NCBI RefSeq assembly: GCF_008704855.1
Contig: NZ_CP023691.1
Coordinates: 5,332,001 to 5,396,000, forward strand
Source: Streptomyces platensis
GTDB taxonomy: Bacteria; Actinomycetota; Actinomycetes; Streptomycetales; Streptomycetaceae
Length of the DNA: 64,000 nucleotides
Direction of reading: 5' to 3'
This document shows, one piece after another, positions 51,494-59,678 of the stretch. The notes under the pieces were generated by a model. It did not search any database, had not been told where the DNA came from, and was given only the letters and a program-made list of their open reading frames with translations. The first letter of the stretch is position 1; each line of letters starts with the position of its first letter. The translations under genes and the position numbers were made by a program.

Positions 51494-52375
51494 CTACTCC
51501 CGCGTCCCCAGCAGCGGCCGCAGCTCCTTGGGGAGCAGGTTCTCGCAGGACTTGCCGGCCGACTGCGTCAGGGCGTCGTTGACGCAGGTGAAGTAGTCGC
51601 GGTAGACGATCTGCACGGTGAACGTCGCGGCCACCATCATCAGCGCCAGCGACGCGGTCACCAGCCCCGCGATGGCGGAGGTGACCTGCGGCCGGGTGGA
51701 GCCCGGCGCGGACGGGGCACCGGGCCGGTCGCCGCGGTCGGGCTGCTCGGCGGCGGGCGCGGGCCGGCCCTCCATGGCGGCGGTGGTCGCCGCGGCGGAG
51801 GCCTTCGCGGGGCTCGGCTTGGCACGCAGCGCGCTGATGCCCCAGTAGATCGCCAGCGCACCCAGCAGCAGCGCGACCTCCGGCAGGCTGAACAGCACGA
51901 AGAAGAACGACCACATACCGGCGAGGAGTGCGTAGCGCGCCCGGCGCTGGGCCGGGTCGGTGGGGTCCCAGCGCAGTCCGCCCGGGCCTCCGGGACCGCC
52001 GGGACCACCAGGGCCGCCCTGCTGGCCGTTGCGTCCGCCGGGCCGGGTGCCGAAGCCGCCGTTCTGCCGCCCCGGCTGCCGGGGGCTCCACTGGCTGCCC
52101 CAGCTCGGCGTCGACTCGTCCTGCGGCTGCTCCTCGTCGCCGTCGCCGTCCTGGCCGGACCGGTGCGGGGCGGGGTGGCGCGGGCGCCAGGCCTGGTCGG
52201 GGGTGCCGGCCGGCGGCGGGGCGAAGGGGTTGTCCCGTTCGGTGTCCGGGGAGTCCGGGGTGGTGGGCTCCGACGACGAGGACGACGACTTGCGCTCCCG
52301 CGGCAGCAGCACCGCCCCGGGGGCGGTGGCGGGCAGCAGGAGCAGGAGGGCCGCGCGGCGGCGTCGGTCCGTCAT
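51494..52375 (-). CDS. Membrane protein with Gly/Pro-rich cytoplasmic region
   Basis: Not recognised beyond a Streptomyces-conserved membrane protein. 293 residues: a short hydrophobic start (RRAALLLLLPATAPGAVLL), a long disordered part with GGPGGPGGPGGPGG repeats (about 115-135), two helices (ALLAGMWSFFFVLFSLPEVALLLGALAIYWG) and one more (AIAGLVTASLALMMVAATFTVQIVY). The external C-terminus has two Cys (TCVNDALTQSAGKSCENLLP) that could pair. ATG 52375 with AAGGGGAAG about 10 bases upstream. Divergent from purN. Confidence 0.75.
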   Translation of the reverse strand: MTDRRRRAALLLLLPATAPGAVLLPRERKSSSSSSEPTTPDSPDTERDNPFAPPPAGTPDQAWRPRHPAPHRSGQDGDGDEEQPQDESTPSWGSQWSPRQPGRQNGGFGTRPGGRNGQQGGPGGPGGPGGPGGLRWDPTDPAQRRARYALLAGMWSFFFVLFSLPEVALLLGALAIYWGISALRAKPSPAKASAAATTAAMEGRPAPAAEQPDRGDRPGAPSAPGSTRPQVTSAIAGLVTASLALMMVAATFTVQIVYRDYFTCVNDALTQSAGKSCENLLPKELRPLLGTRE

Positions 52376-52521
52376 CTGAGGTGTGTCTTCCCCTTGTCTC
52401 GTCCGCGCGCGGGCCTCGGCGGCGGGCGCGCGGTTACCACGAACTGCATGCAGTCTTACGCCTGACGCTACCTCCCGTGCCCGCCCCCGTCCCGTGGGGG
52501 CCGCGCGGTGTGCCGGTATCG

Positions 52522-52549
52522 TTGCTGACGGTCGGCGCCTTCGTAGGGT
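52522..52549 (+). promoter_or_regulatory. Candidate purN-purH promoter
   Basis: TTGCTG (52522-52527), 16 bp, TAGGGT (52544-52549), about 70 bp before the purN GTG. Resembles housekeeping Streptomyces promoters; no PurR-type operator recognised. Confidence 0.45.
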
Positions 52550-52620
52550 TCCCCGGATCTGCGGTACCCGCAGTCTTGTACGACCACACAAAGCACGCGA
52601 GATCGGAAAAGAGCCCCGCC

Positions 52621-53277
52621 GTGGCTTCCTCCCCACCCCCCGTCCAGCCCGCCCGACCCGGCCGCCCGGCCCGCATCGTCGCGCTCGTCTCCGGTTCCGG
52701 GACGAACCTTCAGGCGCTGCTGGACGCCATCGCCGCGCAGGGCCCGGAGGTGTACGGGGCCGAGGTCGTCGCCGTCGGCGCCGACCGGGGTGCCATCGCG
52801 GGGCTGGAGCGCGCCGCGGCCGCCGGGCTCCCGACGTTCGTCTGCCGGGTCAAGGACTACGACAGCCGTGCGGACTGGGATGCGGCGCTCACCGAGGCGA
52901 CCGCCGCGTACGAGCCCGACCTGGTGGTCTCGGCCGGCTTCATGAAGATCCTGGGCAAGGAGTTCCTCGCCCGCTTCGGTGGCCGCACGGTCAACACCCA
53001 CCCGGCGCTGCTGCCGAGTTTTCCCGGTGCCCACGGCGTGCGCGACGCACTCGCGTACGGCGCGAAGGTCACCGGATGCACCGTCCACTTCGTCGACGAC
53101 GGTGTCGACACCGGCCCGATCATCGCCCAGGGCGTGGTCGGGATCCGGGACGAGGACGACGAATCCGCGCTGCATGAGCGCATCAAGGAAGTCGAGCGAT
53201 CGCTGCTCGTCGAGGTCGTGGGGCAACTGGCCCGGCACGGCTACCGCATTGAGGGACGAAAGGTACGTATCTCGTGA
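52621..53277 (+). CDS. purN: Phosphoribosylglycinamide formyltransferase
   Basis: A 218-residue enzyme that transfers a formyl group from 10-formyl-THF to GAR (third step of purine synthesis). The phosphate-binding start is IVALVSGSGTNLQALLDAI; the catalytic block VNTHPALLPSFPGAHG has Asn125 and His127, and the partner Asp is in HFVDDGVDTGPII. The extension VASSPPPVQPARPGRPA precedes the fold. GTG 52621. It overlaps purH by 4 bases (GTGA), so the two are coupled. Uses folate made with the help of FolD, encoded 3 kb away. Confidence 0.97.
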   Translation: MASSPPPVQPARPGRPARIVALVSGSGTNLQALLDAIAAQGPEVYGAEVVAVGADRGAIAGLERAAAAGLPTFVCRVKDYDSRADWDAALTEATAAYEPDLVVSAGFMKILGKEFLARFGGRTVNTHPALLPSFPGAHGVRDALAYGAKVTGCTVHFVDDGVDTGPIIAQGVVGIRDEDDESALHERIKEVERSLLVEVVGQLARHGYRIEGRKVRIS

Positions 53278-54836
53278 CCGCCACCGAAGGCACGAAGCGG
53301 CCCATCCGCCGCGCGCTGGTCAGCGTCTACGACAAGTCCGGGCTGGAGGAGCTGGCGCAGGGCCTGCACGCGGCGGGCGTCCAGCTGGTCTCCACCGGAT
53401 CGACGGCCGCGAAGATCGCTGCGGCCGGGGTGCCGGTCACCAAGGTCGAGGAGCTGACGGGCTTCCCCGAGTGCCTCGACGGCCGGGTCAAGACCCTGCA
53501 CCCGAAGGTGCACGCCGGCATCCTGGCCGACCTCCGCCTGGAGGACCACCGCCAGCAGCTGGTCGAACGGCTCGGCGTCGAGCCGTTCGACCTGGTCATC
53601 GTCAACCTCTACCCGTTCCGGGAGACCGTGGCCTCCGGCGCCACCCCCGACGAGTGTGTGGAGCAGATCGACATCGGCGGCCCCTCGATGGTCCGCGCCG
53701 CCGCCAAGAACCACCCGTCGGTGGCCGTCGTCGTCAACCCCGCCCACTACGGCGAGGTCCTCAAGGCCGTCGCCGACGGCGGCTTCGCGCTGGACGGGCG
53801 CAAGCGGCTGGCGGCGGAGGCCTTCCAGCACACCGCGGCCTACGACGTGGCCGTCGCCTCGTGGTTCCTCGACGGCTACGCGGACGACGCGACCTTCCCC
53901 GAGTTCCTCGGCGCCACCTACTCCCGCAAGAACGTCCTGCGCTACGGCGAGAACCCGCACCAGGGCGCCGCGCTGTACGTGGACGGCAGCGGCGGGCTCG
54001 CGGAGGCCGAGCAGCTGCACGGCAAGGAGATGTCGTACAACAACTACACGGACACCGACGCCGCGCGCCGGGCCGCGTACGACCACAGCGAGCCCTGCGT
54101 CGCGATCATCAAGCACGCCAACCCGTGCGGTATCGCGGTGGCCGCGGATGTCGCCGAGGCGCACCGCAACGCGCACGCCTGTGACCCGCTGTCGGCCTTC
54201 GGCGGTGTCATCGCCGTCAACCGCCCGGTCTCCGTGGCGATGGCCGAGCAGGTCGCCGAGATCTTCACCGAGGTCATCGTGGCCCCCGGCTACGAGGACG
54301 GCGCGGTCGAGATCCTCGCCCGCAAGAAGAACATCCGGGTGCTGCGCTGCCCCGAGGCGCCGTCGAACCCGGTAGAGGTCAAGCCGGTTGACGGCGGTGC
54401 GCTGCTCCAGGTCACCGACCGGCTCCAGGCCGAGGGCGACGACCCGGCGCACTGGACGCTGGCCAGCGGTGCCGCGCTGCCCGCCGCGGAACTGGCCGAG
54501 CTGGCCTTCGCCTGGCGGGCCTGCCGTGCCGTCAAGTCCAACGCGATCCTGCTCGCCAAGGACGGTGCCACGGTCGGCGTCGGCATGGGCCAGGTCAACC
54601 GCGTCGACTCCGCGAAGCTCGCGGTGCAGCGCGCGGGCGAGGAGCGGGCGCGGGGCTCCTACGCGGCCTCCGACGCCTTCTTCCCGTTCCCCGACGGCTT
54701 CGAGGTGCTGGCCGAGGCCGGCGTCAAGGCCGTGGTCCAGCCCGGTGGTTCGGTCCGCGACGAGCAGGTCGTCGAGGCCGCGCAGAAGGCCGGCGTGACG
54801 ATGTACTTCACGGGCACCCGGCACTTCTTCCACTGA
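53274..54836 (+). CDS. purH: Bifunctional AICAR transformylase / IMP cyclohydrolase
   Basis: A 520-residue enzyme for the last two steps of IMP synthesis. The IMP cyclohydrolase domain (about 8-200) has RALVSVYDKSGLEELA, STGSTAAKIAAAG, TLHPKVHAGIL and DLVIVNLYPF. The AICAR transformylase domain (about 200-520) has RYGENPHQGAALY, SYNNYTDTDAA, the catalytic IKHANPCGIA (Lys-His pair), SAFGGVIAVN and the C-terminal YFTGTRHFFH that closes the family. GTG start overlaps purN. A strong terminator follows. Confidence 0.98.
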   Translation: MTATEGTKRPIRRALVSVYDKSGLEELAQGLHAAGVQLVSTGSTAAKIAAAGVPVTKVEELTGFPECLDGRVKTLHPKVHAGILADLRLEDHRQQLVERLGVEPFDLVIVNLYPFRETVASGATPDECVEQIDIGGPSMVRAAAKNHPSVAVVVNPAHYGEVLKAVADGGFALDGRKRLAAEAFQHTAAYDVAVASWFLDGYADDATFPEFLGATYSRKNVLRYGENPHQGAALYVDGSGGLAEAEQLHGKEMSYNNYTDTDAARRAAYDHSEPCVAIIKHANPCGIAVAADVAEAHRNAHACDPLSAFGGVIAVNRPVSVAMAEQVAEIFTEVIVAPGYEDGAVEILARKKNIRVLRCPEAPSNPVEVKPVDGGALLQVTDRLQAEGDDPAHWTLASGAALPAAELAELAFAWRACRAVKSNAILLAKDGATVGVGMGQVNRVDSAKLAVQRAGEERARGSYAASDAFFPFPDGFEVLAEAGVKAVVQPGGSVRDEQVVEAAQKAGVTMYFTGTRHFFH

Positions 54837-54850
54837 GCCGCACAAACGCC

Positions 54851-54885
54851 CCGAGGGCCGCACCCGCGCGGGGTGCGGCCCTCGG
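54851..54885. terminator. Bidirectional terminator after purH
   Basis: A perfect 15-bp stem, CCGAGGGCCGCACCC with its complement, and a 5-base loop. The stem core GAGGGCCGCACCC is identical to that of the hairpin at 3441-3474. Confidence 0.9.
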
Positions 54886-54904
54886 TCGCTCGCGTCCGCC
54901 GTGC

Positions 54905-55477
54905 TCAGTAACGCGGCCGGTTGAACCAGGCGTTGCCCTCGTCCTTGGCGACGAAGACCAGCACCAGGACACCGAGGACCGTGTGCACCAGGCCGAGCGG
55001 GAACGTGCACAGGCTCAGGATGAGGTTGGCGACACCGAAGACGATGGTGCCGACCCGGACCCCGCCGCCGCCGTTGGCGAACTGGAGGGCCAGCGTGATC
55101 GCGGTAGCGGTGAAGATCACGATGATCACGATCACCGCGATCAGCAGGCCCTTGCCGACGTTCATCGCCGTGATGTCGTCCGCGGCGGCGTACGTCGAGG
55201 CTTCGTGCGAGGCCTTGCTGACGCCGCCCAGCCCCATCACCGCGAGGACCAGGCCGATGAGGTTCAGACCGGACAGCACGAACAGCAGCACCCGGGCGGC
55301 CTTGACGCTGCCGGGCATCACCATGGGGTACTGCGGCTGCATCCCGGGCACGGGACCGCCCGGGTAGCCGCCGTACGGGGCCATCGGCTGCTGCGGCTGC
55401 GGCGGCTGCTGGGGATAGCCGTAGTTGGGCTGCTGGCCCGGCGGCTGACCGTAGGGATTCTGGTTGGGGTAGCTCAC
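54905..55477 (-). CDS. PQQ-rich small membrane protein
   Basis: 190 residues. A Pro/Gln/Tyr-rich cytoplasmic start (MSYPNQNPYGQPPGQQ..., about 1-55) precedes four helices: ARVLLFVLSGLNLIGLVLAVMGL, GKGLLIAVIVIIVIFTATAITLAL, RVGTIVFGVANLILSLCTF and LGLVHTVLGVLVLVFVA. Similar proteins are common in actinobacteria next to RDD genes; function unknown. It is followed upstream by a related Pro/Gln-rich RDD protein on the same strand, with a hairpin between. Confidence 0.82.
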   Translation of the reverse strand: MSYPNQNPYGQPPGQQPNYGYPQQPPQPQQPMAPYGGYPGGPVPGMQPQYPMVMPGSVKAARVLLFVLSGLNLIGLVLAVMGLGGVSKASHEASTYAAADDITAMNVGKGLLIAVIVIIVIFTATAITLALQFANGGGGVRVGTIVFGVANLILSLCTFPLGLVHTVLGVLVLVFVAKDEGNAWFNRPRY

Positions 55478-55523
55478 GAGCGGTGTCCTTCGGGCGACTT
55501 GAGGCGGTATCGGCGAGCGCCGC

Positions 55524-55556
55524 GAAGGCCCCGTTCGCGGTGGCGAGGGGGCCTTC
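55524..55556 (-). terminator. Hairpin between the two PQQ-rich genes
   Basis: GAAGGCCCC (55524-55532) pairs with GGGGCCTTC (55548-55556). It could end the RDD gene transcript before the next gene. Confidence 0.6.
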
Positions 55557-55594
55557 GGGGGCTGTTCAGGGCGTCCGTGCAGCCCAGAGCGGGC

Positions 55595-56344
55595 TTACTT
55601 GACGCTCACGACCACGGTGCCGGCGAGCTTGTCCGCCCAGGTCTGGCTCTTGTCGTCCCACAGCGGCCACAGCCAGCCGAGGCCGCACAGCAGGCCGTTC
55701 AGGTAGCGGCAGAGGTAGCGCACGAAGGTCATACCGAAGCCGAGGGGCTGGCCGGTGGCCTCCTTGATGACCTTGACGCCCATCACCTTCTTGCCCGGGG
55801 TCTGGCCGGAGGCGCCTTCCTTGGCGATGAGGAAGAAGGTCCCGCCGATCATGAGCAGCCATGCCAGGGCCATGATGATGAGGGCGCCGACCGGCGTGCT
55901 GCTCGACGCGGCGGTGTCGTAGGCGTCGCTGATGCACTGCACATCGCCCGGCGGGCAGGACGAAGTGTCCGGGGTGGTCGACGCGGAGCCGACCATGATG
56001 CCGCCGATGATGTACAGGATGATCGGCACCGCGGCGATGATCAGGCCGTCGAGCAGGAAGGCGCCCAGTCGGGCACCCCAGCTCGCGTACCCCATGGGCA
56101 TGCCCGGCATCGGCTGGCCGTAAGGCGCCGCCTGCTGCGGGTAGGCGCCGTAGGCCTGCTGCTGCGGCGGGACGGCCTGCTGCTGGGGGTAGCCGTACGG
56201 CTGCTGCTGCGGGGCCTGCTGGGGGTAGCCGTAGCCGGGCTGGCCCTGCTGCGGCGGGACCGGCGGCTGCTGGCCGTACGGGCCCTGCGGCGCCTGCGGC
56301 GGCTGCTGCTGCCCGTACGGGTTGTTCGGGTCACCAAAGCTCAT
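55595..56344 (-). CDS. RDD-family membrane protein
   Basis: 249 residues. A Gln/Pro/Tyr-rich N-terminus (about 1-85; repeated YPQQ) precedes the RDD domain. ASWGARLGAFLLDGLIIAAVPIILYII carries the conserved Arg and Asp, then a loop with a possible disulfide (SSCPPGDVQC). A second helix, ALIIMALAWLLMIGGTFFLI, is followed by GQTPGKKVMGVKVI, and the Asp near the end (LWDDKSQTWADKLAGT) completes the signature. RDD proteins have been linked to ion transport; the role here is unknown. Transcribed away from folD. Confidence 0.88.
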   Translation of the reverse strand: MSFGDPNNPYGQQQPPQAPQGPYGQQPPVPPQQGQPGYGYPQQAPQQQPYGYPQQQAVPPQQQAYGAYPQQAAPYGQPMPGMPMGYASWGARLGAFLLDGLIIAAVPIILYIIGGIMVGSASTTPDTSSCPPGDVQCISDAYDTAASSSTPVGALIIMALAWLLMIGGTFFLIAKEGASGQTPGKKVMGVKVIKEATGQPLGFGMTFVRYLCRYLNGLLCGLGWLWPLWDDKSQTWADKLAGTVVVSVK

Positions 56345-56586
56345 CTGCTGTTTTCCTCCGTTGGGTCAGTGGGGGACACAAGGCGTGACGCGGAGGAAAA
56401 ACAGGATTCACTGGCCACCCCCCGACGAAGCCTGCGGCACTGCGGCGTCAATCCTTCTAGTTGCGCATTCACTCTGTCCAGTCAAGGGGTCTCACCGTTG
56501 TCCAAGTGCAATGATCAATTCCGGCCATCGGGGACCCGCATGCCCTGATTGGAACGTCACCGCCCTCATCCGGGAAGATGGGGGGT

Positions 56587-57441
56587 ATGACTGCCCAGAT
56601 CCTGGATGGCAAGGCCACCGCAGCCGCTATCAAGTCCGAGCTCACCACCCGCGTCGAGGCACTGAAGGCCAAGGGCGTACAGCCCGGTCTGGGCACCCTC
56701 CTGGTGGGCGACGACCCGGGAAGCCGCTGGTACGTCAACGGCAAGCACCGCGACTGCGCCCAGGTCGGCATCGCCTCGATCCAGCGCGAACTGCCCGAGA
56801 CCGCCACCCAGGAAGAGATCGAGGCCGTCGTACGGGAGCTGAACGAGGACCCCGCCTGCACCGGCTACATCGTCCAACTTCCGCTCCCCAAGGGCATCGA
56901 CGCCAACCGCGTCCTGGAGCTGATGGATCCGGCCAAGGACGCCGACGGGCTGCACCCGATGAGCCTGGGCCGGCTGGTGCTCGGCATCGAGGGCCCGCTG
57001 CCCTGCACCCCGTACGGGATCGTCCAGCTGCTGCGGCGGCACGAGGTCGAGATCAAGGGCGCGCACGTGGTCGTCGTCGGCCGCGGCATCACCATCGGCC
57101 GCCCGATGCCGCTGGTGCTCACCCGCAAGTCCGAGAACGCCACGGTGACCCAGTGCCACACCGGCACCCGGGATCTGTCGTCGCACCTCAAGCAGGCCGA
57201 CATCATCGTCGCCGCGGCCGGTGTGCCGCACATCATCAAGCCCGAGGACATCAAGCCCGGCGCGGCCGTCCTGGACGTCGGGGTCAGCCGTGACGAGGCC
57301 GGCAAGATCGTCGGCGATGTGCACCCCGGTGTCGCCGAGGTGGCCGGCTGGGTCGCCCCCAACCCGGGCGGTGTCGGGCCGATGACCCGCGCCCAGCTGC
57401 TGGTCAATGTCGTCGAGGCCGCCGAGCGCGCGGCCGGCTGA
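56587..57441 (+). CDS. folD: Methylenetetrahydrofolate dehydrogenase / cyclohydrolase
   Basis: A 284-residue bifunctional enzyme that makes 10-formyl-THF from methylene-THF with NADP+. Start MTAQILDGKATAAAIKSEL is canonical; an ATG 9 bases earlier (56578) adds MGG. The catalytic Tyr/Lys region appears as GDDPGSRWYVNGKHRDC, then GYIVQLPLPKGID, DADGLHP, the Rossmann part VVVVGRGITIGRPMPLVL, and PNPGGVGPMTRAQLLVNVV at the end. Supplies formyl groups to PurN and PurH encoded upstream. DUF3017 gene follows on the same strand. Confidence 0.97.
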   Translation: MTAQILDGKATAAAIKSELTTRVEALKAKGVQPGLGTLLVGDDPGSRWYVNGKHRDCAQVGIASIQRELPETATQEEIEAVVRELNEDPACTGYIVQLPLPKGIDANRVLELMDPAKDADGLHPMSLGRLVLGIEGPLPCTPYGIVQLLRRHEVEIKGAHVVVVGRGITIGRPMPLVLTRKSENATVTQCHTGTRDLSSHLKQADIIVAAAGVPHIIKPEDIKPGAAVLDVGVSRDEAGKIVGDVHPGVAEVAGWVAPNPGGVGPMTRAQLLVNVVEAAERAAG

Positions 57442-57507
57442 GCGCGGCCGGACCTGAGACCCTTGTCTGTGACAGACATATCCGGCGACCGGAAGGGACT
57501 GCCTGCC

Positions 57508-57936
57508 ATGGGTGCCGATGCGCATTCGGATGGAGCCTCCGAGCCGCAGCGCTCCTCGCGCCGCTTTCCGACGCTGACCCGCGACACGGCCCGCCCGGAA
57601 GGCGGCGGGCGCGCCGCCGCGGGCGGCTACCCCGCGCCCGCCCGGCAGTGGCCGCTGCTCAGCGTCATGGGCGGGGTCGCGGTCGGACTGCTGCTGGTGG
57701 CGCTCGACGCGTTCCGTATCGGCGTGCTGGTGATCGGGCTCGCTCTCCTGGCCGGCGCGGTGCTGCGGTGGGCGCTGCCGTCGGTGGGCATGCTGGCCGT
57801 CCGCTCCCGCTTCACGGACATGACGATCTACGGTCTGCTCGGCTTCGTGATCGTGATGCTGTCGCTGATGGTGCAGCCCAAGCCGTGGATCCACATCCCG
57901 TTCCTGGACGACATCGTGCACTTCACGGTGCGCTAG
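57508..57936 (+). CDS. DUF3017-type membrane protein
   Basis: A 142-residue protein with a disordered N-terminus (about 1-45) and three helices: LLSVMGGVAVGLLLVALDAF, IGVLVIGLALLAGAVLRWAL and DMTIYGLLGFVIVMLSLMV. It ends HIPFLDDIVHFTVR. This matches DUF3017, regularly found after folD in Streptomyces. ATG 57508 has GGAAGGG about 9 bases upstream; earlier GTG 57469 is possible. Function unknown. Confidence 0.85.
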   Translation: MGADAHSDGASEPQRSSRRFPTLTRDTARPEGGGRAAAGGYPAPARQWPLLSVMGGVAVGLLLVALDAFRIGVLVIGLALLAGAVLRWALPSVGMLAVRSRFTDMTIYGLLGFVIVMLSLMVQPKPWIHIPFLDDIVHFTVR

Positions 57937-57969
57937 CTGTATTGACCCGCAGCCCCCGCCCCTGGCGAT

Positions 57970-58015
57970 GACGGCGGCCCGCCTCCTCCCCCTCGGGAGC
58001 AGGCGGGCCGCCGTC
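57970..58015. terminator. Bidirectional terminator
   Basis: A perfect 15-bp stem, GACGGCGGCCCGCCT with its complement, and a 16-base loop between convergent genes, followed by GTTCT. Confidence 0.9.
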
Positions 58016-58047
58016 GTTCTGTGACGTGCCTTACCCGGTCGGCCGGG

Positions 58048-58461
58048 TCAGCGCACGCACCACTTGTTGGAGTAGATGGTCATGAGGTTGCTGCCGATGA
58101 ACCGCCAGCCGGTGCCACGGTTCAGCTTCGCGTGCCCGCCCCGGTAGTTGGGCTTCTCGTAGACGGTCACGCTGCACTGGCTGCCGTTGTTGTACGCGGA
58201 CAGCGGGTACCTGAAGGCACCGCCATAGGGCTTGAGGTTCCGGTTGTTCGACCTGACCTTCTTCGGGGTGCCCTGGAAGTTCGTCTTCGGGTAGACGCAC
58301 AGGTAGGTGCGGGGGCAGTTGGCCGGCGCCCGCTGGACGGTGACCGAGCCGTGCTTGGCCGGTGCGGGGGCGGCGGACGCGCCCGCGGCGGGGGCCAGTG
58401 CCAGGCCGCCGGTGAGCGCCGCGGCGGCCGCGGCGAGGGCGATGCGCTTGCGGACGTTCAT
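58048..58461 (-). CDS. Secreted peptidase-inhibitor I36-like protein
   Basis: 137 residues with a clear Sec signal (MNVRKRIALAAAAAALTGG..., cleavage near ASA, about 30). The mature beta/gamma-crystallin-like domain has CPRTYLCVYPKTNFQG, SAYNNGSQCSVTVYEKPNYRGGHAKL and NLMTIYSNKWCVR. Four Cys suit two disulfides. This resembles the I36 family (Streptomyces metalloprotease inhibitor SMPI and relatives), but inhibition is not demonstrated by sequence. ATG 58461. Convergent with the DUF3017 gene. Confidence 0.82.
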   Translation of the reverse strand: MNVRKRIALAAAAAALTGGLALAPAAGASAAPAPAKHGSVTVQRAPANCPRTYLCVYPKTNFQGTPKKVRSNNRNLKPYGGAFRYPLSAYNNGSQCSVTVYEKPNYRGGHAKLNRGTGWRFIGSNLMTIYSNKWCVR

Positions 58462-58787
58462 GGTGTGGGTTCCTCCCCGTGTACGGCGGAGGCGCGTCGG
58501 CCGCGCCACCCGCTGATTGCGCCACCGACTGTGCGCCCACCCGCCGTTGTCCGGCCACGGCAACCGCCCCGGTGGGGACGCCGTGGGATGTCCCACCCGC
58601 TGACCTGCGGGGACGTCACCGCCCCGGAGGCTTCGGTGGGACGGGGAGGGGGCGGACGGCGGCCCGGACGGCGGTCCGTGCGGCATCCGGAACGGCAAAG
58701 GGCGGAAACGGAGGGAGCATCCGCGCCATCATCGGCGCCAAAGGGGGCCATGGCCTCGGGGGAGAACGGACGCGTATGGGGTGGGAC

Positions 58788-59678
58788 ATGTCGCGTTGGA
58801 GCGGGCTGCCCGCATCGCTGGACCAGCGGATGCGGCAACTGGTCGTACAGCTACGGAGGTTGAAGGACCACAGCGGGCTGAGCCTGGCCGCGCTCGCCGC
58901 CCGTACCCCGTACAGCAAGTCGTCCTGGGAGCGCTATCTCAACGGCAAGAAGCTGCCGCCGGCCGGTGCCGTGGAGGCGCTGGCGCGGCTCTGCGGGGCC
59001 GATGTGACCCGGCTGCTGGCGCTGCACGAGGTCGCCGCGCAGACCTGGCGCGCCGGACGTCCGGCGCCGGAAGCCCGGCCGCCGGTACCGGTGGTCCAAC
59101 CGGCCACGCCGGTCCAACCGGTCCCGCGGATCGCGCCGGTCCCGCCGGACCCGCAAAACAGCCGGAGCGGCCCGCCACCGCGCGCGGCGGGGGGCGAGGC
59201 GCCGCTCCCCGCCGTGCACACCGTTCCCGGGCGGCCCGGTCGCCAGGTGCCGCTCGGGCCGCTCGTCCTGGGCGCGCTGGCCGTGCTCGTCGTGGTGCTG
59301 CCGGTCCTGCGCCCGTGGCAGGACCAGCTCGCCGCCGGGCGCGGTACGGGCGCCGCGATGGCCGGGCGCGCCCTCGGTGCCGCACCGGAGTTCACGTCCC
59401 GGCCGGGGGAGACCTTCGACTGCCGGGTCCGGCGCCAGGGCGGCGCTCTCTACGCCGGGCACAGCCGTACGGGCAGCACGGTCCTGGGCGGCGGCGCGGA
59501 GGGCTGGGACGTCGTCGAGGCGCAGTGCCTGCTGCGCCGCCACGGGTACGACCCGGGTGTGGTGGACGGCCTCGTCGGCGGCCGCACGCTCCGCGCCGTC
59601 AAGCGTCTCCAGGCCGGATCGGGGCTGCCCACGGACGGGATCGTGGGCCCCGGCACCTGGAAGGCGCTGCGCCGGTGA
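58788..59678 (+). CDS. Membrane-anchored HTH regulator with external peptidoglycan-binding domain
   Basis: A 296-residue one-component regulator. The N-terminal XRE-like HTH (about 10-75) reads QLRRLKDHSGLSLAALAARTPYSKSSWERYLNGKK (in order). A Pro/Val-rich linker follows, then one helix (VPLGPLVLGALAVLVVVLPVL, about 155-175). The outer C-terminus (about 210-296) includes a PG_binding_1 module: AQCLLRRHGYDPGVVDGLVGGRTLRAVKRLQ and LPTDGIVGPGTWKAL. Start at the second ATG, by alignment with MPRWKALPEELD of the gene at 60812. Its last bases overlap the next gene (GTGA). The layout suggests direct sensing of cell-wall material. Confidence 0.85.
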   Translation: MSRWSGLPASLDQRMRQLVVQLRRLKDHSGLSLAALAARTPYSKSSWERYLNGKKLPPAGAVEALARLCGADVTRLLALHEVAAQTWRAGRPAPEARPPVPVVQPATPVQPVPRIAPVPPDPQNSRSGPPPRAAGGEAPLPAVHTVPGRPGRQVPLGPLVLGALAVLVVVLPVLRPWQDQLAAGRGTGAAMAGRALGAAPEFTSRPGETFDCRVRRQGGALYAGHSRTGSTVLGGGAEGWDVVEAQCLLRRHGYDPGVVDGLVGGRTLRAVKRLQAGSGLPTDGIVGPGTWKALRR

